From the NCBI RefSeq assembly GCF_000350225.1, contig NW_005179135.1, forward strand, positions 79,037-143,036: 64,000 bases of DNA. Reading direction: 5' to 3'. Position 1 is the stretch's first letter; each line of letters opens with the position of its first letter. The notes below the pieces were generated by a model. The model had not been told where the DNA came from and made no database searches. It saw only the letters and a program-made list of their open reading frames with translations. A program made the translations under genes and the position numbers. Shown piece after piece: positions 1 through 10,045 of this stretch. Source of the stretch: Chondrus crispus (Eukaryota; Rhodophyta; Florideophyceae; Gigartinales; Gigartinaceae).

Positions 1-315
1 CTTGCGGCGGGCGTACTTGACGAAATGCCGTAGTGCGTACGGCGCTGCGAGCAGTTCGAGTTCGTTGATGTGTGCGCCCTCGTGGCGGCTGTCAAAAAAC
101 CCCGACACGGGGACGAGCCCATTCCAACCCGCGCCCCAGCCACTCATGCTGGCGTCCGTGAACACAATCGTGTCTGTCCTTGACCAAAATTTTCTGCCTA
201 TATGCGCGTTGCTGCTGAGCCTCGCCCACCACTGTAGATCGCGCATAGCGGCGTGTGACAGCCGCCTGCTGCCGGTCACATACCTGAGCTCGGCCCATGA
301 CTTGGTACCCTCTGC
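1..315 (-). pseudogene. RNase H domain of DIRS-like element (partial)
   Basis: In the minus-strand frame ending at base 1 the peptide runs from SWAELRYVTG through MRDLQWWARL, VFTDASMSGWGAGW, GFFDSRHEGA, HINELELLAAP to FVKYARRK. TDAS and ELELLA supply the first Asp and the Glu of an RNase H active site. A TAA lies just upstream (about 316-318), separating this frame from the connection segment, so at least one frameshift has occurred. The domain continues beyond the window. Confidence 0.65.
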
Positions 316-671
316 TTAACTTATACGTGCCTGATAGTGACACACGTGTGGTGTCACGCGCGACGTCACGTTTATCATACCCGGATTTGCAGACATTCTT
401 GGAGTTATCTGCGGCTGCTGACAGGTCACGCATGTGGGGCCAGGCTTGATACAGTTGAATAATTCCCGGAGCCTTAGCCTGGCGTCGACCACAGCTGGGC
501 TTACCGAGTTGCCGAGCCCAGCGAAACTTCTTATGTCGCGTACTCGCATAAAGCGCTTGTGTAGTGAGGCGTAGCGCAGGAGGCGTCGGGCCTGTACCTC
601 GACCTTTGCCAGCTTCGCGGGACTGAGCGCGAATTGTGCCCTTTCCGTATCGACCAGAATTCCGAGAATTT

Positions 672-1320
672 CTAGCTGTCGCCTCCCAGAAAAGTCGATT
701 TCTCCGGGTGCAGCTCGAGACCGAGCTTGGCGTATAGACGGCCTAGCTCCACCCATAGGGCGGCGGTGTCGTACTCCGTTTCCTCCTCCCCCTGCGTCGA
801 GCTGCAGGCGGCTCCGAAGAAGTCGTCGAGGTATGAGTATATTCGATGGCCTCGAGCCCGCAAATGTGCCACGAATGGCTTTAGTATCTTCGTGAAGAAC
901 CAGGGTGCCACTGATAGTCCGCAGTTTAGACATAGCGGGATATAGACCTGCTTTCCTGCCTGGAACGCAAGACGCTCCTGATCGCAGCGTCGGAGTAGGA
1001 GATGATAGTAGGCGTCCGAGATGTCTGCTTTGAAGAGACAATCTCTTGGGCACAGTACCGAAGCCAAATCTCCTAACTGGTCCATTCGAAAAGTCCGTTC
1101 TTCGAGATGTTCGTTGATGTGTGAGTAGTCCACCACGAGCCTCAGCTTCTTGGCCGTGCTTGTAACGAAGTCGGGCGACACCTGTCCCCTCTTTAGAAGT
1201 CTCCTCTGTTGCTCTGGTGATGCCCGTCTGGCAAACCCCCGGCCCATCTAGCGTTTGACCACCTCCTCGGCGAACCGCAGGTGAGCGGTCTCTAGGTGAT
1301 AGCTTGAAACAAACCGCTTT
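672..1320 (-). pseudogene. reverse transcriptase of DIRS-like element
   Basis: The open segment 672-1247 shows the RT fingers and palm blocks LRLVVDYSHIN, DCLFKADISDAYYH, a strand reading CLNCGLSVAPWFFTK, and the catalytic box YSYLDDFF (YxDD). Just upstream, the same frame continues past a TAG at 1248-1250 into sequence that still looks coding (HLRFAEEVVKR), so that stop is a lesion. Near 690 the reading must shift by one base to enter the downstream connection segment (LEILGILVDTERAQFALSP). The enzyme would copy element RNA into DNA in the host nucleus or cytoplasm. Two lesions make it non-functional here. Confidence 0.7.
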
Positions 1321-1694
1321 CAGGGCCTGGAATTCCATGGTAGTTGAAGCCCGAACCTGATCTGCCCCAGAACCCAAGGGCTCGCCCCTATCGCTTCCCA
1401 CTCCTTGTGGGATGAGCCAACTCGGGCGAAGGGTGGAGTCATTCCTGGGTTGTTTGTCTCCTGGAAAAACTGGCCGTTCCCTCCGGTGGACCACTTCCTC
1501 CACTCCTGCCCCCTCCTCGGCCGCCTCCAAGGCGCTGTCGAGGCTTCGCCGGACTACGCCCAGTTCCTTCTGCAACCGACTTCCTTCCGGCAAGCTGCAC
1601 TGCAGACTTAACTGCTTGTTTCTGTTGCCTCCTGAAAGCTTGTCTCCCGACCGAGCTATAAGAAGCGGGGGAGTCGATGTAGGCGGACAAGAGG

Positions 1695-2492
1695 TCAGGG
1701 TCTGCGACACCCGAAGCCCCATTGGGGACCACAGAGAACTTCGTATCTGGAAGCTGTGAGTTCGTAGGTTACGGACGTGGCGACCTGAGCGTCTGATATT
1801 TTGAGGAGAGCTTCTGCGACCTGCTCTCTGACGTCGTCCGATAAGGACGACAAAATGTCGAGGCCGAAAATGGTTTTGAGAGATTCAAGAAGGGTGTTGT
1901 TGATTGACGTCGCGTACGCGGCGGTGACGTAGAGATGATTTGCTTCACCATGTCTTTCGATGGAGGTGTTGCCGGAGCAAAAGGTCTGATAATGTTCAAC
2001 GGATTTGGCCTTGAAGCCAACGGGGAGAAGGGGGTCAAATCTCGACGGAACTTCGAAGCGGGGAGCGATTGTCTCCCAACGGTTGGCGAGGTGCCAATCC
2101 TCGGTGAATGGTTCGGCTTCCTTGTCTCCGGCGAGGGCCTCACGTTGGCACTCGGTGAGGGCTTCACCTTCGGATGCGGAAGATATGGACTCAGCGTCAC
2201 CATAGTCGGATCCAGTCTGGATTGACTTCTTGTTACCGGCCCGGCTGCCTTTGTCTTGACTTCCGGCCGGCGTGAGTGGAATACGAGCGCTTGTGGGCTC
2301 GACGGCGGTGATTTCGGGTGACGCGCCAGAGTCTTCAGCTGGCGATGCGTCTTTTGGTGTAGCGGCGCCTTGTCCGGAGGCATATTTTGCAATAGCGTCC
2401 GAAATATTGGTGCTATTGAGCGCCTGTAGTGCTGCGACCTGCTCTTCGGAGAAGGCAACGGGGTTCTCAGCTGGTGCGATGTTGTCAGCCAT
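1695..2492 (-). CDS. Gag-like ORF1 of DIRS-like element
   Basis: A 265-codon ORF if started at the ATG at 2492; the frame is open a further 18 codons upstream without a better ATG. The N-terminal half is acidic and low in complexity (Ala/Ser/Glu/Pro rich). The C-terminal half from about residue 130 looks globular, with W, F and L spaced as in helical Gag domains (RFDPLLPVGF, TIFGLDILSSL). No zinc knuckle is visible. It lies immediately 5' of the RT region in the same orientation, which is the main reason to call it Gag. It ends at 1695, where two other frames remain open, so the ORF1/ORF2 junction overlaps or is frameshifted. Confidence 0.5.
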   Translation of the reverse strand: MADNIAPAENPVAFSEEQVAALQALNSTNISDAIAKYASGQGAATPKDASPAEDSGASPEITAVEPTSARIPLTPAGSQDKGSRAGNKKSIQTGSDYGDAESISSASEGEALTECQREALAGDKEAEPFTEDWHLANRWETIAPRFEVPSRFDPLLPVGFKAKSVEHYQTFCSGNTSIERHGEANHLYVTAAYATSINNTLLESLKTIFGLDILSSLSDDVREQVAEALLKISDAQVATSVTYELTASRYEVLCGPQWGFGCRRP

Positions 2493-2742
2493 TCCTGAGG
2501 GCGTTACCCGGCAGGAAAAAGTGCCAGCCTCCGTGTGTTCGTCCACGGGGAGTTCGCTCTCGAGACTCAGAAGAGTTACTGGGAAGCGAATGACTGCCCG
2601 TCAACCGTGGTGGCACGCCATAGGACTGCTGTATATGTAACCTTTAGGGTAAATTTCCATAGAGCTGTGGGTGGACACAGTGAGCTCCGAGGTGGAAGCG
2701 AGGTCACGCTACCCCCAGCTGGGCGAGCCCCGAGTGGGCGCG

Positions 2743-3277
2743 TCAGGAATTACACCGTGATCCCAGGATACAGTCACGTTTCTGACAAACTCGGCGCTCT
2801 TCTCGAGATATCTTCAGACTTTTGCGCTGATAAAAACGAACATCAGCCATCTCCGTCCAACGCCTAATATCTCCAGAAGCCTCTTTGTAAGCCTGAGACT
2901 TATTTTCCTTTGTTCCTTTCCATTTCGCATTGCTCCGACGAAGGTACCATGTCAAAATAGTCAAAATAGTCCTCGGCCAAATCCATCTCGCCTTGCTTCG
3001 TCAACGGTGTGTTGTTATTGGCAAAGTAGCGCACCGCATCTGCAACAATTAATTCATGCCTCCGAGGTACTGAGCATGGGCGGCCAGGTGGGACACGCAC
3101 TAAATGAATATCGTTTGGGTGTTGAAGTTGTGACTCTGGAGCATTTTATGGTCAGTTCCTGAACGCCATTCGAATGTTGGCCACAGATAGATCATGTTTG
3201 TCCGCCAAAAACTGCTTGGAGGCATGAGAAGATGTAAAGCCTCCGAAAATTGCGTCTCGAAGACGATCATACTCCAT
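2743..3277 (-). pseudogene. possible transposase N-terminal remnant (unclassified)
   Basis: Starting at ATG 3277 the minus strand reads a helix-turn-helix-like stretch (LRDAIFGGFTSSH, KQFLADKHDLS) that stops after about 40 codons. The next open piece, 2900-3100, reads RRHELIVADAVRYF and LTKQGEMDLAEDYF, again helical, and 2743-2964 carries on in another frame. The sequence of short helical pieces resembles the DNA-binding half of pogo/CENP-B-like transposases, but no catalytic motif is present. I cannot name the family. It could be the 5' part of another inserted element or chance open frame. Confidence 0.22.
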
Positions 3278-4851
3278 GGAGTTGCAGAATGTAGAGCACA
3301 ACTCTACATACTCGCTCGCCGCTCAATGTCAATTTGAGTGCTTCACGCATATCCTGAGATCAAAAGTGGCGCGGAATGTGAAACTACAGAATGTCCGCTC
3401 CAGTGCATGGGACTTGTTTGGGGGGAAGGGGTTGCGGTTTTGGCAAGAGAGGAGATCCTTTGGTGTGGATTGTCATTTTAGGGAAGGTAAGTGTGACAGA
3501 TCACAGGACTCGGTAGTAAGCGCTTCTACGTCGGACAGGGCGCTCGCGGCGCTCAGAGTAAAGGAGGGATGTATCTATCGGAAGGCAATAGAATGGGCAA
3601 AGTCAACGTGTGCGTCTCCCCGGGTTCCCCGGATCCCAACGCAGCATGCTGCCTTTATTTACAAAACCCGAACGGGTGCGGCAATCCGCACTCTCCGCCA
3701 GGTGTCGTCCCTGTCAGGCGACGACAGTTGCGCTGCGCCCTACACACCTCCTGGTCAGATAGACCAGGATCACTGCTGTGCTGCAGTGGGGCTTTTCGCT
3801 CGGCGGTAGGCCCATGAAGTACTTACAGTACCCAGCGGGGTACGGGTGCGCATAGACGCTAGCTCTTACAAAGGCTACGCACCCGGAATCGCAGTCTCAG
3901 AGGCGGCTGTCCACTCACCTCTGCGGCAGGCTCGCGCTACGAGGCCAGCCCTGCTACGCCCCAAGGCATCGTGCCGTAGACATCTCGCTCTCTAGCTATC
4001 GTCGTGAGCGCAGGGCGTTACAGTGAGGCAGTGTGGCGGCTCCAGTATCCGCACGTCGGGCGGAGTGAAAAGTTCGGTAAAAGGTGGTCGTGAGAGTTGT
4101 CGATATCTCTCTTTACGTGATGAGGAACATTGGTCTACCTAAATCCTACTGTTCCCCCGATGGCTGTTAACGCCTGCGGTTTTTTGTCAGCATCTAACAT
4201 TACCGACAGTGCCGACAGTTGACTCTGAAATCCATAAAGCTGGAACATCTATACAGCACAGTGCAATACTGTGCTACTTGCACATGTCCAAATGCCGGGG
4301 ATAGCGGAGCGCGGTCGGCTACAGGCAGGAATGCTTTGCCCAAGGCCCTGAAACCCGCTTGTTTAATTATGTATTTTCGTGCAATTATGTGCACGACTGT
4401 TAGTGTCAATTACTCTTAGAGTCTAAATGGGTGTTGAGTTGTTACCAATGCCATTGGGGCAGGTGAAATCACTTTGTATCAACGAGGGCTTGTTGATGAA
4501 GCCACTTGGATCGGCATTAACTACATGTTGTATGTGTTTCGTCAATTTTGGGTTGGGTGCACTCATCCGATTTAGATAACTGCAGACGTTTTGATAAGGC
4601 TTCTCGAATGTGCTGCGCTTAGAGAGCTGGGAGTTTTTCATTTCGCAATTTCTCATGTCTCCCATCCCTCAATAAGACACGGAATGGGTTTCATGAGCAA
4701 TGTGATATTACATGAGCAGTGTGATATCCCCGTTTGGATCTTCAAGTCTGCAATTCGCCCTTACGAAGGAAAAGGATCAAAACGGAAAGAGTAGTGGGAC
4801 CCTCACTATGCCAAGCCAAGGGACGAATAAATAGATATACGCACATGATCT
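3278..4851. other. no recognised gene
   Basis: A 177-codon plus-strand ORF (3276-3809) and shorter ones are present, but none shows a domain, and composition changes along them. A duplicated hairpin-like GTAC-rich stretch sits near 3815-3845. I see no tRNA or rRNA here. Confidence 0.4.
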
Positions 4852-5376
4852 TTATTCAAATGGAAGAGGCATAATTTGCCCGTCTTCCTGCTCGTCCCAC
4901 ATTTCGGAACTCACCGCTTCTAAACTCGTATGCGATTCACTATATGCTGGCCAGGGGCCGTTGCAAAGGGGACAATGTGGTCTGTTCTCCACCAGCCATC
5001 GCTGAATGCAATGAAAATGAAAACTGTGATCGCATGGCCCCTTTACAGACTGACACAGAGTCGGGTTCATCATGCCCCCTCCTTCGCATGCATTGCACAT
5101 GTCGAGAAGGGCACTCCTGCAGATGGCGCAGACTTGCACACTTTCTTTCCATGACCACCGCGCGATTGTTGAGAAACTTTTGACTCCAATCCGAGTAATA
5201 GGTCCCCTTTTCACTGTCGCCTCATCACTATCCGAGTCCGTTGAGCAGCTCACATCGCTGTCCTGTGCACTTGATTCTTGAGTTGTAACGTTGTTTACAT
5301 CGACGTCTAAAAGAATGCTCTTCGTTCCGGTTTCAGGGCTGGGCCTTTGTTGCAAATCGCTGTTATTAAAATGCAT
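4852..5376 (-). CDS. RBX/ROC-like RING-H2 protein
   Basis: A complete 174-codon ORF. Residues 1-70 are a Ser/Thr/Asp-rich, probably disordered extension. From about residue 72 the protein follows the RBX1/RBX2 pattern: ARWSWKE, CAICRSALLDMC, a C-x2-C pair, an insert before CDHSFHFHC, then WLVENRPHCPLCNGPW. RBX proteins recruit E2 enzymes to cullin-RING ubiquitin ligases (established knowledge). The last zinc ligand is Cys (CPLC), as in RBX2 and APC11, where RBX1 has Asp; the His/Cys core FHFHC is closer to RBX1. The N-terminal extension and a C-terminal acidic tail are longer than in typical RBX1 (about 108 residues), so it may be a divergent paralogue rather than the core cullin subunit. No intron is needed. 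Confidence 0.72.
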   Translation of the reverse strand: MHFNNSDLQQRPSPETGTKSILLDVDVNNVTTQESSAQDSDVSCSTDSDSDEATVKRGPITRIGVKSFSTIARWSWKESVQVCAICRSALLDMCNACEGGGMMNPTLCQSVKGPCDHSFHFHCIQRWLVENRPHCPLCNGPWPAYSESHTSLEAVSSEMWDEQEDGQIMPLPFE

Positions 5377-6540
5377 GATACTTTATGATTCAGAGCTGTT
5401 TTTTACGGAGTTGAGAGCATGTGTATGAATTAAGAATGTATGGGTACGAGGTGTTGAAAAGATATTTGATGATGCTGCTCCTGCTTTTTTTCCTTTAAGT
5501 ACGGCCGGTTTGTCTCATCCCTTTCGAGTTGTATCACATCTCTCGCGTTGAGCTAATCCTGACGACCACATAATGTAGGACTCTGTTTGAGTTGCCCGTT
5601 TTGGAACTGCAGCGTAAGAGCAAATGTAATGACATTTTTGCGGATGACAGCCGTGTATATCTTCGTATGGCCAAAAGTATTTTCGTCAATTTGAAAACAG
5701 CTGATCTGACCGCAGGGCTTTATTCACAAATTTGGCAATTCTAGTGAAACAGGGGATGAAAAATAGCACTTGGCGGCACGTTGCACAGAATACACCATAT
5801 TTGGAAATGTTACTAAATACGGGATTGGGTAGCTGGTTCTATTTCTTTTTACGGAGGGCTATATTTTTCAGCGGTCGACTTCTCGGCGAAGCTTTGTTTG
5901 TGGAGTGGGGCTTGAAAACGATGAAAGAGATTGGATGAGATTGTGTATTCATAGAATTAGTAGACTCATTAAGAGACGAATGAGGAGTACGGTTGCAGGG
6001 AATAGAAAAAGAAGTCGTTCAAGGTGAGTTGCGGTGTGATGTATTTTGCATGTGGTGTTTTCGCTTGCACGTTTTTTATTAAATGAGATAGAGATGGAGA
6101 ATATGCATTTGTATAGGAAACACTGTGAGGTGTTTAAAAGGTACATGAGAGATAAAAAGCTGAAATTAAAAATATGAAAGTGATGGGTATGTGCACCAAA
6201 AAAGTGTTGGCTGTAAGATGGACAACTGCTGGGTTTTGTTTAGGCTCGACTATTTAAGGGTTGTTGGTCAAGTGTGTTAAGAGTAAAAAGAATATGTAGA
6301 AACAAAGATGCTTCTATGATGACGTTGTTGTTCTCAAAAGACTTGCACAATTTTTTAATTAACGTGCAATGAATAGTGTATGGTGAGAATGTAGTGCAGG
6401 AACGATGGGGCAGTCTTTACTGTCTGGGCCTGCTCTCTCAACACTAAGTCTACTGGTCTCACGCCGGCGGGTGTGAGCCTGTGCGTGTGGTACGTGTGCT
6501 ATGTGTGCACGTGTCTGGGTATTGTCACAGGGGCGGATCT
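5377..6540. other. AT-rich intergenic sequence
   Basis: Likely upstream region of the RING gene (on the minus strand). No ORF with recognisable content, no RNA gene seen. Confidence 0.4.
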
Positions 6541-6544
6541 GGGT

Positions 6545-6630
6545 GACTCGGTTTCGGAAAAGTGCGGCAAAAAGGGGAAGCAGTGCGTCGCCAAAATAGT
6601 TTATATTTGCCAAAATAGTTACCGAACTGT
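6545..6630 (-). repeat. dispersed repeat, copy 1 (inverted relative to copy 2)
   Basis: On the minus strand this reads a doubled AACTATTTTGGC box followed by ACGCACTGCTTCCC and GCCGCACTTTTCCG. The same order of blocks, with a few substitutions, occurs on the plus strand at about 24648-24718. The family is unknown; it could be the end of a larger mobile element. Confidence 0.6.
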
Positions 6631-6999
6631 TATCGCTGTCGAAGTGAGTGGAGTATACGCTACTGCGTAGGCGTGCAAATTCAAGTGGTGGTGCCATTGC
6701 TGTGGAAATAAAGAGTGGCAACATTCGGGCGACTGCAAACCTAAAAAACATATTTGAATTACTATTCCGCAACGATGATCCCCTTCCAGCACATTTGTGG
6801 CTTTCGCCGAGTAGTCGATCAAGTGCGAGCGTCGCTTGCTTCCGCCATATTCCGACGACACTGATGTTGTGCCTGAAGAAATGAGCTTCCTTCCCTCGCC
6901 CACAATGACCACGTGTTGCAAGCCTCAACGTGGAGTGAGGGTCGCTGCGGGTGGTGAGCATGGCCCCGTTACCGTGCGTTTCGCCGCCGAGTAAAGTGA

Positions 7000-7870
7000 C
7001 GGCCTGCCTGGAAGGCATCGCCCCCATCAAGCCTCTCGACCGCCCGGCGGGGGCGCGCGATCAAAACGGGCGCGCGGCCACCTGTTGCGCGCCAAGGCCT
7101 CCCCGCGCGACTGCTGCAGATTCAAGCCCCATTTTAGCTTACCCGGGCCGCCGTCCGCCGTCCGCCGTCCGCCGCGCGTAACTGCGCCCTCTCTCCACGT
7201 GCTTATTTCGGCGCGCCCCACGCGGGGCACGGCCGGTCGCAGTCGCTGAGGTGCGGGCGGATGGCGCGTGCCGGCGGGTTGGCGCAAATCGCGCCGCCGT
7301 GCGTCTTCTACGCCGCACGTAGCATGGCTGCAGCTCCGCCCGCAAACGCTTGCCGTTCAAACCACGCGCGACTCGCAGCGCAAGCACCATGCCGCCCTGC
7401 TTCCCGCTCGTGCGCAGCAATGCGCGCATCCCTTTCAAAGCGCGTGCGTCCGAATAAGCGTCGCCGCCGCCGTTGCGCGCGCCCTCACCCCGACGCGCTG
7501 TGCTTCCCTCCCCCTTCCCCCGCTCTCCCTTGCGCGCGCGCGCGCCCGTCGCCGCCGCACGTATGGACAGCGCTCGAGACCCCGCCGCGTTCTAGTCGCG
7601 TGGCGGACGCTTCCCCGCCGCGACCCGGCTTTGCTTGCGCGCGCCCGGGCGGTGTGCACAAACATCGGGGCCGCGGCGCGCCGCACCGCGATCTGCGGGC
7701 GAGCATCCCCCTCCCCCTCCCCCCCCCCCGCCCCGCCCCGCCCTTCCCGCCCCCCTCTCTGGCACCGGCAGCGCGCGAGGATGAGCGGCGGCAGCAGCAG
7801 CGGGATCGAGAGCTGGGGCGCGCTGTTGTCGCCGCTGGCGGAGCGTGGCGGCGGCGGGGCGCAGGCTAGA
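7000..7870. other. GC-rich, CpG-dense island with possible truncated 5' exon
   Basis: Very high G+C with many CGCG and CCGCC runs, a triplicated CCGTCCG near 7150 and a long C run near 7718, flanked by much lower G+C on both sides. At 7781 an ATG opens a Gly/Ser-rich peptide (MSGGSSSGIESWGALLSPL) that looks like a natural N-terminus, but composition changes abruptly near 7866 and the frame then runs through unrelated sequence to 8086. It may be the promoter and first codons of a gene cut by rearrangement. Long Arg/Pro-rich ORFs here are explained by composition. Confidence 0.3.
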
Positions 7871-8620
7871 CAAACTCATAGAACATCTTTCGTCCTTTCT
7901 ACTCTCGCTCCTACTTATCCGTCTCGCTTATCCGTCTCGCTGCTGGCTGTGAGCAGACAGCTTATCGCGGTCGGTCTGTCACTGGAGGCCGCTTGTGTTA
8001 CCTGTGCCGGCCAGGACACTTTTCCCTTTTGCCCAGTGCTTTTCTCTCACAGTAACCGATGCCCCTTGCAAGGGCGGTGTTCGTAATTGGAGTGAGTGAC
8101 GACGCTGACGCTCCGTAAAGGGAGAGGCCCAAATGTTTAGTAAAATTGAAATTTATGGTAAAAATTGAGGAAAAAAGTTGGCCTCGTTTAAAAAGTTGGC
8201 CTCGTTTGCCACTTGTCTTCTCACACGTGTGGACCTGTGCGCGTGGAAACCTGTGCACGCGTACCCATCGCCTCTTCAAAGTGAGATTGGCCCCCGCTTT
8301 GACCCGGTCTGCAACGCTTCTCAACACACCGTTCATTCACGAATACCTTTATCTTCACTTGCCCGCAACTAATGGCCAGCTGCCTGCACATCATTGCATT
8401 GCACAAGATATTAAATTGAGCACAAGAGCGCACGATGAACGGAAGCAGGTCGCTAGTTCATACATACACATACATGGACACATAAATGGATTGCAACGTC
8501 CGTGAGGCGAGCTTCTCACGCATTCACAAATCAAAAACAAAGCATAAAACCCTCAACGCACTACGACTGTCACGGGCGGCAAGCGGCCATCGCACTTCGG
8601 TACTTACTTACACCACTAGC
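7871..8620. other. intergenic; short direct repeat
   Basis: AAAAAGTTGGCCTCGTTT occurs twice in tandem at about 8173-8210. A short plus-strand stretch near 7995-8030 reads CYLCRPGHFS, like half of a CCHC knuckle. Otherwise nothing recognised. The 3' end of the STAND gene lies just right of this segment. Confidence 0.35.
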
Positions 8621-10045
8621 TTACACCACTAGCTTCATGATAGCAACCAGATGGCCCGCCCCTGCAACTGCGACCCCGTGATCGTGGTCTACCTGCAAGT
8701 TTGCTTCTTGCAGGTATACGTAATCTACGTAACTCTCCAACTGGGCCAAGACAGCCTCAGACCCATCCTCTCGCCTTTGCACAATTCTTCCCTCCCTTGC
8801 AAATATTTGTGATGTTCGTCCTGCGCGGGAAGCAGTACCAAAGTCTGCCGTCTTCAGGAACCGAGCCGTGATTTCTTCCCAATCCTCTTCCCACCCGGTA
8901 TGAAGTGTGATCCCTCTCTCCACGTCCCACACCCGCACGCTCCCGTCATACGATCCAGATACCACACGTCTTCCGTCCCCACTCATCGCAACGCTCCACA
9001 CCAAATGCGTGTGTCCAACTAACGCCTCCCCGACTTGTGCTCCCGTCTCCACGTCCCACACCCGCACGCTCTCGTCAACCGATCCAGATACCACACGTCT
9101 TCCGTCCCCACTCATCGCAACGCTACCCACCGAATGCGTGTGTCCAACTAACGCCTCCCCGACTTGTGCTCCCGTCTCCACGTCCAACACCCGCACGCTC
9201 TTGTCCCGAGATCCAGATACCACACGTCTTCCGTCCTCACTCATCGCAACGCTCCACACCGAATCCGTGTGTCCAACTAACGCCTCCCCGACTTGTGCTC
9301 CCGTCTCCACGTCCCACACCCGCACGCTCTTGTCCCACGATCCAGATACCACACGTCTTCCGTCCCCACTCATCGCAACGCTACCCGCCCGATCCGTGTG
9401 TCCAACTAACGCCTCCCCGACTTGTGCTCCCGTCTCCACGTCCCACACCCGCACGCTCTTGTCCCGGGATCCAGATACCACACGTCTTCCGTCCCCACTC
9501 ATCGCAACGCTTAACACAGAAGCCGTGTGTCCAACTAACGCCTCCCCGACTTGTGCTCCCGTCTCCACGTCCCACACCCGCACGCTCTTGTCCCGGGATC
9601 CAGATACCACACGTCTTCCGTCCCCACTCATCGCAACGCTAAACACCCAAGCCGTGTGTCCAACTAACGCCTCCCCGACTTGTGCTCCCGTCTCCACGTC
9701 CCACACCCGCACGCTCTTGTCCCGGGATCCAGATACCACACGTCTTCCGTCCCCACTCATCGCAACACAAATCACTCTCGACTTGTGACCGCGGAAAATT
9801 CTCAATACTTTCCTCTCCGACGTACTCCACAGCCTTAACGTCCCGTCTTCATATCCCACAACAACATTCTCCTTCCTCTCACAGAGAGTTGCGCAGATGG
9901 CTCTTGTCACGCTCGGGTTTTCTGCAGTCACGCTCCACAGCCTTAACGTCCCGTCTTCATATCCCACAACAACATTCTCCTTCCTCTCACAGAGAGTTGC
10001 GCAGGTGGCTCTTGTCGTCGACACATTTTGCGCCTGCTTGCTTCA
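8621..10045 (-). CDS. WD40 repeat (sensor) part of the STAND gene
   Basis: Continues the NB-ARC gene after the frameshift. It opens with two copies of a divergent blade (CERKENVVVGYEDGTLRLWS) created by a 108-bp tandem duplication, then seven almost identical 43-residue WD40 repeats (129 bp each), then a C-terminal segment of about 90 residues ending at 8621. Repeats share SGDGRRVVSGS, DKSVRVWD and VETGAQVGEALVGH; differences concentrate right after GHT and at the residue before and after the Asp of SxD. The repeats would form a propeller that senses ligand. If the frameshift is real, this part has no good ATG of its own and would not be made as a fusion; it may instead be a sequencing or assembly slip. 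Confidence 0.85.
8905..9785 (-). repeat. seven 129-bp tandem WD40-coding repeats
   Basis: Period 129 bp, for example the phrase AACGCCTCCCC recurs at 9021 and 9150. Most of each unit is identical at DNA level, including silent positions, which indicates recent expansion or gene conversion. Units differ mainly at two short blocks encoding the GHTxxxx and SxDx positions. Confidence 0.9.
9825..10040 (-). repeat. in-frame 108-bp tandem duplication in the STAND gene
   Basis: The unit starting CTCCACAGCC at 9825 recurs at 9933 (period 108, 36 codons). It duplicates the first, divergent WD40 blade. Confidence 0.85.

Larger units (their letters stand above)
1..2492 (-). mobile_element. DIRS-like (tyrosine-recombinase class) retrotransposon, decayed, truncated by window edge
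   Basis: Read on the minus strand, a Gag-like ORF (1695-2492) is followed by reverse transcriptase (about 672-1320), a connection segment (about 319-690) and an RNase H domain (1-315). The RNase H segment reads TDASMSGWGA and later HINELELLA, and is preceded by MRDLQWWARL; this order and wording are typical of DIRS/Ngaro elements rather than LTR elements. The domains lie in different frames and there is an amber stop before the RT, so the copy is dead. The tyrosine recombinase expected downstream would lie beyond base 1. No terminal repeats can be judged. Class assignment rests on motif recognition only. Confidence 0.7.

Noticed and set aside
316..1722. 468-codon minus-strand ORF as one gene
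   Set aside because: Only its end (about 319-690) is coding; over 672-1320 the RT domain is in another frame.
7268..8086. 272-codon Arg/Pro-rich ORF
   Set aside because: Several overlapping frames are open because of extreme G+C; only the short segment from 7781 looks protein-like.
8907..9788. 293-codon plus-strand ORF over the WD40 repeats
   Set aside because: It is the mirror of the tandem WD40 repeats on the minus strand; periodic open frames come from the repeat.
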